64,000 nucleotides of DNA from Rhizobiales bacterium 2SD (GCA_005502805.1 SCMY01000001.1:62001-126000); one strand, 5' to 3'; positions 8,649 to 17,627 are shown, counted from the stretch's first letter. The notes: generated from the sequence alone by a model not told the origin. Program-made: numbers and translations.

Positions 8649-9536
8649 TCAGCGCTTGAGCGCGATCGCCGCAGCGCCGAACATCAGGAGGCTGCCGATC
8701 GCCTCGGCCGGCCCGAACGGCTCAGCCAGCGCGAGCACGCCGACCCCGACCGCGACCGCCGGGCTGATGAAGGCATAGAGCCCGGCCCGGAAAGCGCCCC
8801 AGTCGCGCACCAGCCTGAGATAGATGGTGAAGCCGATCAGCGAGCCGCCGATCACCAGCATCGCCAGTGCGGGCAGCACAGGCCACGAGATCAGCGCCCC
8901 GAAATGGGCCGGCGTCACGTTTTCCAGCAAGGCCGACATCAGGCAGAGCCCGAAACCGCCGATCAGCGTCTGCCAGCCTGCCAGCGTCAGCGTCGGGATG
9001 CGGCCCATCACCGGCCGCGACCAGACCGCTCCGAAGCAGTAGAGCAGCGTGCCGGCCGCGACCGCGGCCAGCCCCCAGAGTTCGAGCGGGCCGCCTGTCG
9101 ACGCGGCGAGCCCGCCCATTGCCCGCGTCGAGAACAGGAAGCCGAGCCCGACCGCCCCGAGCCCGATCGCCGCGAGCTTGCGCCCGCCGATCGCATGGCC
9201 CTCGATCAGGTAGCTGGCGATGATCGTGAAGATCGGGATGGTGGCGAAGTTGACGATCGCCGCGAGCCCGGTCGGCGCCTGAGCCGCGCCCCAGAACAGC
9301 AAGGTGTAGTTGCCGGTATTCAGCAGCAGCGCGGTCACGATCACCCGCGGCCAGGCGGCAGCCGGCACGAGCACGGCGCCCCGGCCGGCCCAGCCCAGCA
9401 TCAGCGCCCCGGCGATGACGAAGCGCGACGCCGCAAGGAAGACCGGCGGAACGTGCTGCGCGCCCACCTTGATGGGCAGCCAGGTCAGGCCCCAGACGAG
9501 GCACATCAGCGCGAACAGGACGGCATTGCGGGACAT
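8649..9536 (-). CDS. EamA/DMT-family transporter
   Basis: A 295-residue protein with ten predicted hydrophobic helices forming two EamA repeats, the first beginning with C-L-V-W-G-L-T-W-L-P-I-K, the usual DMT opening. It is an inner-membrane exporter of small metabolites such as amino acids or purines. ATG 9536 was chosen because the in-frame upstream extension is polar and unlike the family. It converges tail to tail with the YbhN-like gene (4 bases apart) and is divergent from an XRE-cupin regulator that probably controls it. Confidence 0.88.
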   Translation of the reverse strand: MSRNAVLFALMCLVWGLTWLPIKVGAQHVPPVFLAASRFVIAGALMLGWAGRGAVLVPAAAWPRVIVTALLLNTGNYTLLFWGAAQAPTGLAAIVNFATIPIFTIIASYLIEGHAIGGRKLAAIGLGAVGLGFLFSTRAMGGLAASTGGPLELWGLAAVAAGTLLYCFGAVWSRPVMGRIPTLTLAGWQTLIGGFGLCLMSALLENVTPAHFGALISWPVLPALAMLVIGGSLIGFTIYLRLVRDWGAFRAGLYAFISPAVAVGVGVLALAEPFGPAEAIGSLLMFGAAAIALKR

Positions 9537-9606
9537 GAGGCTGCGCTTAGCGGTGCAGGGAAGAAGGGACCAATACCGGCTCGGCATGCCGCCATGGCAT
9601 CGATGC

Positions 9607-9620
9607 GAGGCGCTCGCCTC
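9607..9620. promoter_or_regulatory. Candidate operator between EamA transporter and XRE regulator
   Basis: A perfect inverted repeat of two 6-base arms (GAGGCG/CGCCTC) with a 2-base centre lies in the 138-base divergent intergenic region, next to an AT-rich TATTAT-like block (9651-9656). Placement fits an autoregulatory operator for the adjacent XRE protein; no second copy was found to confirm it. Confidence 0.35.
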
Positions 9621-9674
9621 CACCATCTGGCCAATGCCCGTGCCGCACTCTATTATATGAGAATCAAGGGTATG

Positions 9675-10232
9675 ATGATGGACGATCTCGGGTCAAGACT
9701 GGCGGAACGGCTGCGTGGCGAGCGCGAGGCGCGCGGCTGGAGCCTGAACGATCTCGCCGAGCGCTCCGGCGTCTCGCGCGCCATGATCAGTCGGATCGAG
9801 CGCGGCGAGGCGAGTCCGACCGCCGTGCTGCTCGGCCGGCTGTCCGGCGCCTTCGGCCTGACCCTGTCGAACCTGCTGGCGCGGATCGAGAATGCCGGCG
9901 AGCGCGTTCGCCGGGCCAGCGACCAGCCGCTCTGGCGCGATCCCGAGACCGGCTTCGTCCGCCGCGCCATCTCGCCGGCCGGCAATGGCGATCTCGAACT
10001 GGTTGCAGGGGAGCTGCCGCCCGGCGCCGCGATCGCCTATCCCGCCAGCTCCTACGCCTTCATCCGCCAGCAGATCTGGATGCAGTCAGGCTTGCTCGAT
10101 TTCGACGAGGGCGGCGTCGTCACCAGACTGGAGGCCGGCGATTGCATGGAGCTCGGCCCGCCCAGCGATTGCCGCTTCAGCAATCCCGGCACCGAGCCGG
10201 CGCGCTATCTCGTGGTGGTGAGCAGGCGCTGA
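9675..10232 (+). CDS. XRE-family transcriptional regulator with C-terminal cupin
   Basis: About 185 residues. The N-terminal helix-turn-helix of the XRE/Cro type covers residues about 5-65 (R-G-W-S-L-N-D-L-A, then V-S-R-A-M-I-S-R-I-E-R-G). A cupin-like sensor domain covers about 105-185. Three consecutive ATG codons occur at 9672, 9675 and 9678; AAGGG at 9666-9670 favours the second or third. This architecture typically senses a small metabolite and regulates a nearby transporter; the divergent EamA exporter is the obvious target. Its stop is 6 bases from the stop of flhA on the other strand. Confidence 0.85.
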   Translation: MMDDLGSRLAERLRGEREARGWSLNDLAERSGVSRAMISRIERGEASPTAVLLGRLSGAFGLTLSNLLARIENAGERVRRASDQPLWRDPETGFVRRAISPAGNGDLELVAGELPPGAAIAYPASSYAFIRQQIWMQSGLLDFDEGGVVTRLEAGDCMELGPPSDCRFSNPGTEPARYLVVVSRR

Positions 10233-10238
10233 GCATCA

Positions 10239-12365
10239 TCAGACGCTCCCCACCGTCCGGAGCTTGGCCCGCGGATGGATCTCGCTCTGCGAGAGCACCG
10301 GCGTCTCCCTGCGGAAGCGCTCGATGATCTGGCGCACGAAGGGCCGCGCCATGCCGGAGGTGACCAGAGCCGGCATCTCGCCGAGACGTGCCGCGTCCTC
10401 GAACTTCTCGCGCACCTGATGGACGAAGTCCTGCAGCCGCGAGGGCTGCATGGCCAAATGCCGGTCCTCGCCCTGGCCGACGATCGACTCGGCGAAGACG
10501 CTCTCCCAGGCCGGCGACATGGTGATGATCGGCAGTTGCCCATGCTGGTTCGAGAACTGCGCGCAGATCTGGCGAGCGAGGCGGACACGGACATGCTCGG
10601 CGATGTCGCGCGGATTGCGGACGCTGCCGGCGACCTCGGCGATGCCCTCGACGATGGTGCCGAGATCGCGGATCGAGATCCGCTCGGAGAGGAGGAGCTG
10701 CAGCACGCGCTGGATGCCGGTGGTCGAGATCTGCTGCGGCACGATCTCCTTGACGAGATCGGCATGGTCCTTCGGCAGTTCGCGCAGCAGCTTCTGCACC
10801 TCGCCATGCGAGAGCAGCTCCGGCATGTGCGACTTCAGCACCTCGGTGAGATGGGTCGAGATCACCGTCGCGGCGTCGACCACGGTGTAGCCACGCAATT
10901 GCGCCTCGTCCTGCAGGGCGCCATCGATCCAGGTCGCCGGCAGGCCGAAGGTCGGCTCCAGCACATTGTGGCCGGGCAGGGTCACGCTGCCGCCCATCGG
11001 GTCCATCGCCATGTACTGGCCGGGATAGACCATGCCGTGCCCGGCATCGATCTCCTTGATCTTGATGAAGTAGTGGTTCGCCTCGAGCTGGACGTTGTCG
11101 ACGATGCGCACCGCCGGCATGACGAAGCCGAGCTCGGCGGCGAGCTGGCGCCGGAGCGCCCTGACCTGATCGGTCAGCCGGTCGGCGCCGCCCGGAGCGT
11201 TGACCAGCGGCAACAGGCCATAGCCGATCTCGATCTTGAGCTCGTCGAGCTTGAGCAGGTCGTTGAGCGTCTCCTCCTTCGCGGTGCCATCGGCGGCCGT
11301 TGGCGCCGCGCCCTGCGGGCCCTGCATCGCCGCTTCCGCCTCGCGCGCCTTGGCAATGCGGCCGAAATGCCGCGCCAGCCAGGCGGAGCCGGCGGCGAGC
11401 ACGAGGAAGGGCAACATCGGAATGCCCGGCAGGATCGCAATCAGCAGCATTACCGCTGCCGACATGCCGAGCGCCTTGGGATAGCCCGAGAGCTGCCGGC
11501 CGAGCGCCTTGTCGGCCGCGCCGCGCACGCCTGACTTCGAGACGAGCAGGCCCGCTGCGGTCGAGACGATCAGCGCCGGGATCTGGCTGACCAGGCCGTC
11601 GCCAACGGTCAGCAGCGTATAGCTGTGCGCCGCGGCGCCGAAGGTCATGCCCTGCTGCGCGACGCCGATGATGATGCCGCCGATCACGTTGATGAAGGTG
11701 ATCAGCAGGCCTGCGATCGCGTCGCCGCGCACGAATTTCGAGGCGCCGTCCATCGAGCCGAAGAAGTTGGCCTCGTCCTCCAGCGCCTTGCGCCGAACCT
11801 TGGCGACCTCCTGGTCGATCAGCCCGGCCGAGAGATCGGCGTCGATCGCCATCTGCTTGCCCGGCAGGGCGTCGAGGGCAAAGCGCGCCGCGACCTCGGC
11901 GATACGGCCCGAGCCCTTGGTGATGACGACGAAGTTCACGATGATCAGGATGGTGAAGACGATCACCCCGATCACGAAATTGCCGCTCATCACGAAATTG
12001 CCGAAGGCCTCGATGACGTGGCCGGCGGCGGCCGTGCCCTCGTGGCCATGGGCGAGGATGAGGCGCGTCGAGGCGAGGTTCAACGCCAGCCGCAGCATCG
12101 TCACGATGAGGAGCACGGTCGGGAAGGCCGAGAACTCCAGCGGCTCCTCGATGAACAGCGCCGTCATCAGCACGAGCACCGAGAGGATGATCGAGAGCGC
12201 CAGCAGCATGTCGAGCAGCATTGCCGGCAGCGGGAAGATCAGCACCACCAGGATGCCCATCACGCCGATGGCGAGGAACAGGTCCGGCCGGTTGAGCAGC
12301 GTGCTCATCTGGCCGCGCGTCGGCATCGCCATGCCCCCGCCGCTGCCCGCCGTCACATCGCTCAT
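10239..12365 (-). CDS. flhA: Flagellar biosynthesis protein FlhA
   Basis: A 708-residue component of the flagellar type III export gate. The N-terminal half holds about eight membrane helices with the conserved A-L-N-L-A-S-T-R-L-I-L and the FHIPEP-region equivalent around F-A-L-D-A-L-P-G-K-Q-M-A-I-D-A-D-L. The C-terminal half is the cytoplasmic docking domain ending in S-E-I-H-P-R-A-K-L. ATG 12365 gives a family-typical length; in-frame codons upstream (to 12419) would add a polar leader. A CtrA-type box lies about 72 bases upstream. It stands apart from the fliF operon, separated by plus-strand genes. Confidence 0.96.
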   Translation of the reverse strand: MSDVTAGSGGGMAMPTRGQMSTLLNRPDLFLAIGVMGILVVLIFPLPAMLLDMLLALSIILSVLVLMTALFIEEPLEFSAFPTVLLIVTMLRLALNLASTRLILAHGHEGTAAAGHVIEAFGNFVMSGNFVIGVIVFTILIIVNFVVITKGSGRIAEVAARFALDALPGKQMAIDADLSAGLIDQEVAKVRRKALEDEANFFGSMDGASKFVRGDAIAGLLITFINVIGGIIIGVAQQGMTFGAAAHSYTLLTVGDGLVSQIPALIVSTAAGLLVSKSGVRGAADKALGRQLSGYPKALGMSAAVMLLIAILPGIPMLPFLVLAAGSAWLARHFGRIAKAREAEAAMQGPQGAAPTAADGTAKEETLNDLLKLDELKIEIGYGLLPLVNAPGGADRLTDQVRALRRQLAAELGFVMPAVRIVDNVQLEANHYFIKIKEIDAGHGMVYPGQYMAMDPMGGSVTLPGHNVLEPTFGLPATWIDGALQDEAQLRGYTVVDAATVISTHLTEVLKSHMPELLSHGEVQKLLRELPKDHADLVKEIVPQQISTTGIQRVLQLLLSERISIRDLGTIVEGIAEVAGSVRNPRDIAEHVRVRLARQICAQFSNQHGQLPIITMSPAWESVFAESIVGQGEDRHLAMQPSRLQDFVHQVREKFEDAARLGEMPALVTSGMARPFVRQIIERFRRETPVLSQSEIHPRAKLRTVGSV

Positions 12366-12436
12366 CGGATAGCCGCTCCCACGCGCCGACCCTCCACGGG
12401 CGGCTGCCGTACCCGGCAATTCTTGCCGAGCGCATG

Positions 12437-12452
12437 GTTAACGAGTGGTTAG
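12437..12452 (-). promoter_or_regulatory. CtrA-type binding box upstream of flhA
   Basis: Read on the minus strand the site is C-TAA, seven bases, then TTAAC followed by CAT, one mismatch from the CtrA consensus TTAA-N7-TTAA with the characteristic TTAACCAT half. It is about 72 bases before the flhA start. Similar sites precede fliF and sciP in this window. Confidence 0.6.
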
Positions 12453-12591
12453 GAAGGCGGAAAAAATCCCGTCTGGAACCTTTCCCTGAACGGACTGTTA
12501 TCGAATGGCCGCCTTCCGGCCGCATTCGGCCGCCCAACTGCGGACGGGTCGACGACACCGGCCATCCGGCCGAAGCCTTTTGGAGGAAATC

Positions 12592-12939
12592 TTGGATAGA
12601 CGCTCGTTCGTGCTGAGCCTTTTCGGCGGCCTCGCCGCCGCCAGCGTCGGAGGTCTCGGCATCGCCCAGGCTGCGGCCACGGCTCCTGCTGCTCCCCTGC
12701 CCGGCTCGGAAGATCTCGCCCCGGAATTGAAGGCCGGCCTCGACCAGACCGATGCCGACTTCAGCCAGACCGTGGTGCGCCGGACGACTGTCGTTCGCCC
12801 GGCCTATCGCCGGCCCGTCGTCGTGCGCCGCACCACCGTTGTCCGCCCGGCTTATCGCCGTCCGGTCGTCGTTCGTCGGACCACCGTCGTGCGTCGCCCG
12901 CGCCGTGTCGTGGTCCGCAATCGCGTGATCTACCGCTGA
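12592..12939 (+). CDS. Small Tat-exported protein with Arg/Val/Pro repeat tail (paralog of the protein at 14652)
   Basis: A 115-residue protein starting at TTG 12592, with a GGAGG ribosome site at 12582-12586. The paralog at 14652 begins with the same M-D-R-R-S-F-V, which fixes this start. It carries a twin-arginine-like signal (D-R-R-S-F-V, then a hydrophobic stretch ending A-Q-A-A-A), a conserved module (E-D-L-x-x-E-L-K-x-G-L-D-x-T-D-A-D-F-S-Q near residues 39-58) and a basic tail of repeated V-V-R-R-T-T-V-V-R-P-A-Y-R-R-P units. I do not recognise a characterised family. The tail could bind acidic polymer or cell-wall material; that is speculation. Confidence 0.7.
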   Translation: MDRRSFVLSLFGGLAAASVGGLGIAQAAATAPAAPLPGSEDLAPELKAGLDQTDADFSQTVVRRTTVVRPAYRRPVVVRRTTVVRPAYRRPVVVRRTTVVRRPRRVVVRNRVIYR

Positions 12940-12952
12940 AACAGACTCTACC

Positions 12953-12976
12953 GACGGGCGGCCCTGGCCGCCCGTC
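12953..12976 (+). terminator. Terminator-like hairpin after the small Tat protein gene
   Basis: Eleven-base perfect arms (12953-12963 and 12966-12976) around a 2-base centre, 13 bases after the stop and followed by ACCTTT. Stem is very stable; the T-run is short. Confidence 0.6.
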
Positions 12977-13021
12977 ACCTTTGAAGCGGCGTCAAGACCG
13001 TCTGTCGAAGGGATCAGCCTT

Positions 13022-14452
13022 TTGAACGAAGGACGCGAAAACCCAGCCGAGATCGTCACCGACATTCCGGCCAGGCTGGACCGGTTGCCTTGGTCGCGTT
13101 TTCACACCCTCGTCGTCGTCGCACTCGGCGTCACCTGGATTCTCGACGGGCTCGAAGTCACGCTCGCCGGCGCCGTTTCGGGCGCCCTCAAGGAAAGTCC
13201 GACCCTGCGGTTCACCAATACCGAGGTCGGCATGGCCGGCGCGGCCTATCTCGCCGGCGCGGTCATCGGCGCCGTCTTCTTCGGCTGGCTCACCGACCGA
13301 CTCGGCCGCAAAAAGCTCTTCACCATCACCGTGTTGGTCTATCTCTCCGCCACCGCCGCGACCGCCTTCTCGTGGAACCTGTGGAGCTTCCTGCTCTTCC
13401 GCTTCCTGACCGGCATGGGCATCGGCGGCGAGTACACAGCGATCAATTCGACCATTCAGGAGCTTGTGCCGGCGCGCGTGCGCGGCTGGACCGATCTCGT
13501 CATCAACGGCTCCTTCTGGGTCGGCGCTGCCATCGGCGGCGTCGCCGCCATCATCGTGCTCGATCCGGCCTTCGTCTCGCCGGACATGGGCTGGCGCCTC
13601 GCCTTCTTCATCGGCGCCGTGCTCGGCCTGATCATCATGATCCTGCGGCAGTGGATTCCCGAGAGCCCGCGCTGGCTGATGAGCCATGGCCGCATCGCCG
13701 AAGCCGAGCGCATCGTCGCCCATATCGAATCCTTCTCGCCACCGCAGCCGCCCGCCAAGCTGCCGACGCTCACCTTGCGCCCGCGCCCGACGACGCCGCT
13801 CCAGGAGGTCGCCCATACGCTCTTCGTCACACATCGGCCACGGACGCTGGTGGCGCTGGCGCTGATGTCGTCGCAGGCCTTCTTCTACAACGCGATCTTC
13901 TTCACCTACGCTTTGGTCCTGACCGACTTCTACGGCGTGCCCTCCAGCATGATCGGCTGGTTCATCCTGCCCTTCGCCGCCGGCAACTTCCTCGGCCCCG
14001 TCCTGATCGGGCGGCTCTTCGACACGCTCGGCCGGCGCCCGATGATTGCGGGAACCTACATCCTCTCCGGCTTGCTCCTCGCCGGCACCGGCTTCCTGTT
14101 CGCGCGCGAGATGGTCAGCGCCAGCCAGCTCACCATCTGCTGGAGCATCGTCTTCTTCTTCGCATCCGCCGCGGCGAGTTCGGCGTATCTCACCGTGAGC
14201 GAGACCTATCCGCTGGAGATCAGGGCGCTGGCGATCGCGGTGTTCTATTCCCTGGGCACAGGACTCGGCGGCGTCGCCGGCCCCTGGCTCTTCGGCATCC
14301 TGATCGACAGCGGCTCGCGCCTGAGCGTCTTCGGTGGCTACCTGTTCGGCGCCGTGCTGATGATCGCCGCCGGCCTGATCGCCTGGCGCTTCGCGATCAA
14401 GGCGGAGCGTCGGTCGCTCGAGGATATCAGCAGGCCGCTGGGAGCGGTGTAA
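13022..14452 (+). CDS. MFS transporter (sugar/metabolite:proton symporter type)
   Basis: A 476-residue major facilitator with twelve predicted helices and a central cytoplasmic loop. The family signature G-W-L-T-D-R-L-G-R-K-K lies between helices 2 and 3, R-F-L-T-G-M-G-I-G-G-E-Y-T follows helix 4, and W-I-P-E-S-P-R-W-L-M precedes the loop, as in sugar- and aromatic-acid-type MFS porters. The start is TTG 13022 with a good site (GAAGGGA, 13007-13013) 8 bases upstream. Substrate unknown. It sits alone between the two paralogous small Tat-protein genes. Confidence 0.88.
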   Translation: MNEGRENPAEIVTDIPARLDRLPWSRFHTLVVVALGVTWILDGLEVTLAGAVSGALKESPTLRFTNTEVGMAGAAYLAGAVIGAVFFGWLTDRLGRKKLFTITVLVYLSATAATAFSWNLWSFLLFRFLTGMGIGGEYTAINSTIQELVPARVRGWTDLVINGSFWVGAAIGGVAAIIVLDPAFVSPDMGWRLAFFIGAVLGLIIMILRQWIPESPRWLMSHGRIAEAERIVAHIESFSPPQPPAKLPTLTLRPRPTTPLQEVAHTLFVTHRPRTLVALALMSSQAFFYNAIFFTYALVLTDFYGVPSSMIGWFILPFAAGNFLGPVLIGRLFDTLGRRPMIAGTYILSGLLLAGTGFLFAREMVSASQLTICWSIVFFFASAAASSAYLTVSETYPLEIRALAIAVFYSLGTGLGGVAGPWLFGILIDSGSRLSVFGGYLFGAVLMIAAGLIAWRFAIKAERRSLEDISRPLGAV

Positions 14453-14651
14453 CGTGAAATCTACGGGTCATCGACGAAAGGCGGAATGCGATTGCGCCTC
14501 AAACCGTCGCAACAAGCTAACGGCCGGACTCCCGCGCCGTCGGCCCCTTGTGAACCATCGTCGCAATGTGAGCGTGACGAAAGGTCAGCAAGGGGAATAG
14601 AGTGGCCTCGTGGGAACGCGGCGCCTGGATCGAACCAACTGGAGGCATGAC

Positions 14652-14936
14652 ATGGATCGACGTTCATTCGTAATGGCGCTGTTCGGCGGTCTCGCCGTGG
14701 CCAGCGTCAGCGGCATCGCCGCTTCGGAAGCGGCACAGCCCAAGATCGCCCCGCTGCCGGCCAGAAAGCCGGAAGATCTGCCGGAGGAACTGAAAGAAGG
14801 CCTCGACAAGACCGACGCCGATTTCAGCCAGTACTATTATTATCGCCGCCCGCGCTACTATCGGCGCCATTATTACCGCCCGCGCTACTACTACCGCCCG
14901 CGGCGCTACTATTACCGCCGCCGCTACTACTGGTAA
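14652..14936 (+). CDS. Small Tat-exported protein with Tyr/Arg-rich tail (paralog of the protein at 12592)
   Basis: A 94-residue protein with GGAGG at 14641-14645 ahead of ATG 14652. The signal region has D-R-R-S-F-V-M followed by a hydrophobic stretch ending near A-S-E-A-A. The middle module (E-D-L-P-E-E-L-K-E-G-L-D-K-T-D-A-D-F-S-Q) is nearly the same as in the 12592 paralog, but the last 37 residues are almost only Tyr, Arg and Pro (Y-Y-Y-R-R-P-R-Y). Conserved module with fully divergent low-complexity tails suggests the module anchors or folds and the tail presents charge or aromatic groups. Function unknown. Confidence 0.75.
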   Translation: MDRRSFVMALFGGLAVASVSGIAASEAAQPKIAPLPARKPEDLPEELKEGLDKTDADFSQYYYYRRPRYYRRHYYRPRYYYRPRRYYYRRRYYW

Positions 14937-14949
14937 GCGATCGGCGATG

Positions 14950-14976
14950 GGCCGGGACGTTTCGTCCCGGCCTTTT
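14950..14976 (+). terminator. Rho-independent terminator of the Tyr/Arg-rich protein gene
   Basis: Textbook form: 9-base perfect G+C stem (14950-14958 with 14964-14972), 5-base loop GTTTC and a TTTT run immediately after (14973-14976), followed by CGTTT. It is 13 bases after the stop codon. Confidence 0.9.
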
Positions 14977-15068
14977 CGTTTGCGGATGATGCCGAAACCT
15001 CGCATGCATCATCCTGCGCCGTAGTCTCAAGCCTGCGCGCCCCTGGCCGCGTCGGTGGAAGCGGGCCG

Positions 15069-16205
15069 ATGGGATTTGAAGGGCACATCACGACGCGCCG
15101 CATCTATCTCAAGCGGCTGCTGGCGCTTGGCGTCCTGGGCCCGTCCCTGTCGCGCGGGAACGTGTCGGCGCGCGCGAACGAAGCGAAGACGCCGGCCTTC
15201 GATCCGCCCTATCGCAATCTCGAAGAGCTCGACGCCTCGCTGGCGGCGGCAAAGGTTTCGGCGGCCGACCGGCGCATGCTGCTCGGCCTGGCGAAGCCGG
15301 CCCTCGCCCTCTCCTCCAAGGCCGCGCCAGATGGCGAAGTTCCGATCGGCGCCAGCAAGATCGGTGGGACGCCTGATCTCCCGCTCGGCCAGGCCTGGCC
15401 GATGCGCGCGCCGAGCGAACAGGGGATGAATGAAGTTCGCGTGCTGCGCGACCTCGATCGCGACAAGCCCAGCGACTACTTCAAACGGGAGATCGCTCGC
15501 AAGGAGCCCTTGGCCAACAGGCCGGCGCCGCTCGCCTTCATGCTGCAGCTCGATCTCGCCGCATGCGCTGCGCTCGGCGGGCTGGATCCCGACATTCCGC
15601 GCGACGGGCGCCTGCTCGTCTTCTACGATTTCATCTTCAAGCCCTGGAACGGCCATCAGAGCGATGGCAAGGCGGTGTTCCAGCTGCTCCATGACCTGAC
15701 ACCGACCGCGGAACTGGCCCGTCGGGAACCACCCGATCTCGGCTATCCACTGATCGAGGGGGAGGAAGGCCTGCGCGACAAGCTTCCGCCGGCCCGGATG
15801 CTGCCGACCTACACCTTGACCTTGCCCGACGCCTCGTCTCTGCCGATCTTCACGCGCTATCCGTATCCGCGAAGGCCGCCGCACGACGCCTGGCTCGGTC
15901 AAAACCCGAATGGCTATCGGGGAGCCGCGAACCAGCTCGGCGGCTGGCCCGAAAACATCCAGGGCGACATGGCAATCGAGCTGACTGCGGCCGATCGCGG
16001 TATCCCACTGCCGTCAGGAAGCGCCTACATGGCCGCGGTTTCCGTCATCGAGCCCTTGACGCGGGAATGGGTTCACCTTCTCCAGATCGGCGACTACGAC
16101 AACACGCTGCTCGATTTCGACGGGCTCTACCATATCTGGATCAAGCGCACAGACCTTCGCGCCCGCGATTTCTCCAAGGCGCGGCTGATCTATCGGACGA
16201 CGTGA
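15069..16205 (+). CDS. Tat-exported YwqG/DUF1963-family protein
   Basis: A 378-residue protein. The N-terminus has a twin-arginine motif T-R-R-I-Y-L-K followed by a hydrophobic run, so export by Tat is likely. The body matches DUF1963 (YwqG) in its typical features: an early K-I-G-G-x-P-D-L-P stretch, L-A-F-M-L-Q-L-D-L in the middle and a C-terminal L-L-Q-I-G-D-Y-D ... L-Y-H-I-W-I-K-R-T-D-L block. Most YwqG relatives are cytoplasmic and of unknown function, so a Tat signal here is unusual. It converges on flbD with a 13-base gap. Confidence 0.75.
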   Translation: MGFEGHITTRRIYLKRLLALGVLGPSLSRGNVSARANEAKTPAFDPPYRNLEELDASLAAAKVSAADRRMLLGLAKPALALSSKAAPDGEVPIGASKIGGTPDLPLGQAWPMRAPSEQGMNEVRVLRDLDRDKPSDYFKREIARKEPLANRPAPLAFMLQLDLAACAALGGLDPDIPRDGRLLVFYDFIFKPWNGHQSDGKAVFQLLHDLTPTAELARREPPDLGYPLIEGEEGLRDKLPPARMLPTYTLTLPDASSLPIFTRYPYPRRPPHDAWLGQNPNGYRGAANQLGGWPENIQGDMAIELTAADRGIPLPSGSAYMAAVSVIEPLTREWVHLLQIGDYDNTLLDFDGLYHIWIKRTDLRARDFSKARLIYRTT

Positions 16206-16218
16206 CGGCGCGATCTCG

Positions 16219-17583
16219 TCAGAGCGTCTGTGTCCGCGCCTGCCCCGGCTCAGCCACGGGCACGCCGGCGGCGACGTATTCGCTGAGCTTGTTGCGCAGG
16301 GTTCGGATCGAGATGCCGAGGATCTTGGCGGCATGGGTCCGGTTGCCGAGGCAATGGTCGAGCGTATCGAGGATCAGGTCGCGCTCGACATCGGCGACGG
16401 TGCGCCCGACGAGGCCGCGCGTCACCGCCTCCGCGGTCTGCGCCGCCCGCGAGGCGACGTCGCGCCCGCCAGCCGGGCCGAGCGTCTCGCCCTCAGGCGT
16501 CAGCATCGCCTCGGTGCCGATCTCGACGCCCTGCGCCAGCAGCACGGCGCGATGTACGGTGTTCTCCAGCTCGCGGACATTGCCGCGCCAGCTGTTGCCG
16601 AGCAGGAGCTTGCGTGCCTCGGCCGCGATCGGCCGCAGCGGCATGCCGTTCAGCTCGGCGTATTTCTTGGCGAAATGGTCGGCCAGTGCCAGGATGTCGC
16701 CCGGCCGCTCGCGCAGCGCCGGCAGACGCAGATGCACGACGTTCAGCCGGTAGAACAGGTCCTCACGGAAAGAGCCCTCGCGCACGGCATCGCCGAGATT
16801 GCGGTTCGAGGTCGCGATCACCCTGATATCGACCTTGACGGCCTGCGTGCCGCCGACCCGGTCGATCATGCGCTCCTGCAGCGCCCGCAGCAGCTTGGCC
16901 TGCAGGCGCACGTCCATCTCCGAGATCTCGTCGAGCAGGAGCGTACCGCCATTGGCTTCCTCGAACTTGCCGATGCGCCGGGCGATCGCGCCGGTGAAAG
17001 CGCCCTTCTCATGGCCGAACAGCTCCGACTCCAGCAGATTGTCCGGGATCGCGGCGCAGTTCACCGCGACGAAGGGCTTGTCCTTGCGCAGCGACTTCTG
17101 ATGCAGATGCTGCGCGATCATCTCCTTGCCGGTGCCGCTCTCGCCGGTGACCAGCACCGGCGCGTCCGAGCGCGCGATCTGATTGGCGAGCTGGACGACG
17201 CGCTCCATTGCCGGGTCGCGCCAAATCAGGCTCGCCTTGTCTCCGGCGACGGCGGCGAGCACGGCGGCGATCAGCTCCGGATCGGGCGGCAGCGGCACAT
17301 ATTCGCGCGCACCGGCCTGGATCGCAGCGACGGCGGCGCGGGCATCGGTCGAGGTGCCGCAGGCGACGAGCGGGGTGCGGATACGCTCGACTTCGAGCGC
17401 AGCGACCAGTTTGGCGATCGGCTGCTCGACATCGACCATCAGGAGGTCGCCACCTTTGGCACGCAGCACCGCCATCGCCTGCTCGGCGCTCTCGGCATGG
17501 GTGACGGCGGCGCCCTGCGACACCGCGATCTTGGCGGCTGTGATGAGCTGGCCCTTGAGGCTGCCGACGATGATGAGGCGCAT
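16219..17583 (-). CDS. flbD: Sigma-54-dependent flagellar regulator FlbD
   Basis: A 454-residue NtrC-type activator: receiver-like domain (1-120), AAA+ ATPase (about 120-355) with Walker A GESGTGKE and the sigma-54-contacting G-A-F-T-G-A loop, and a C-terminal Fis-type helix-turn-helix ([18 protein letters not shown]). Last gene of the fliF operon, the same position as in Caulobacter. The receiver lacks the N-terminal acidic pair and the conserved lysine (Pro-Leu-Pro-Pro at that place), so it probably does not respond to ordinary phosphorylation; Caulobacter FlbD is instead modulated by FliX. fliX is not in the window. Confidence 0.92.
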   Translation of the reverse strand: MRLIIVGSLKGQLITAAKIAVSQGAAVTHAESAEQAMAVLRAKGGDLLMVDVEQPIAKLVAALEVERIRTPLVACGTSTDARAAVAAIQAGAREYVPLPPDPELIAAVLAAVAGDKASLIWRDPAMERVVQLANQIARSDAPVLVTGESGTGKEMIAQHLHQKSLRKDKPFVAVNCAAIPDNLLESELFGHEKGAFTGAIARRIGKFEEANGGTLLLDEISEMDVRLQAKLLRALQERMIDRVGGTQAVKVDIRVIATSNRNLGDAVREGSFREDLFYRLNVVHLRLPALRERPGDILALADHFAKKYAELNGMPLRPIAAEARKLLLGNSWRGNVRELENTVHRAVLLAQGVEIGTEAMLTPEGETLGPAGGRDVASRAAQTAEAVTRGLVGRTVADVERDLILDTLDHCLGNRTHAAKILGISIRTLRNKLSEYVAAGVPVAEPGQARTQTL

Positions 17584-17627
17584 GGCTCAGGCCTTCCTTG
17601 AAAAATGCAATCGCTCCGGCCGGTTCG

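Noticed and set aside
10177..13065. A 962-codon minus-strand open frame overlapping flhA in another frame
   Set aside because: It is a shadow of flhA, Arg/Ala/Gly/Asp-rich without domains, and also crosses the 12592 gene. GC-rich codon use keeps many antisense or shifted frames open in this window.
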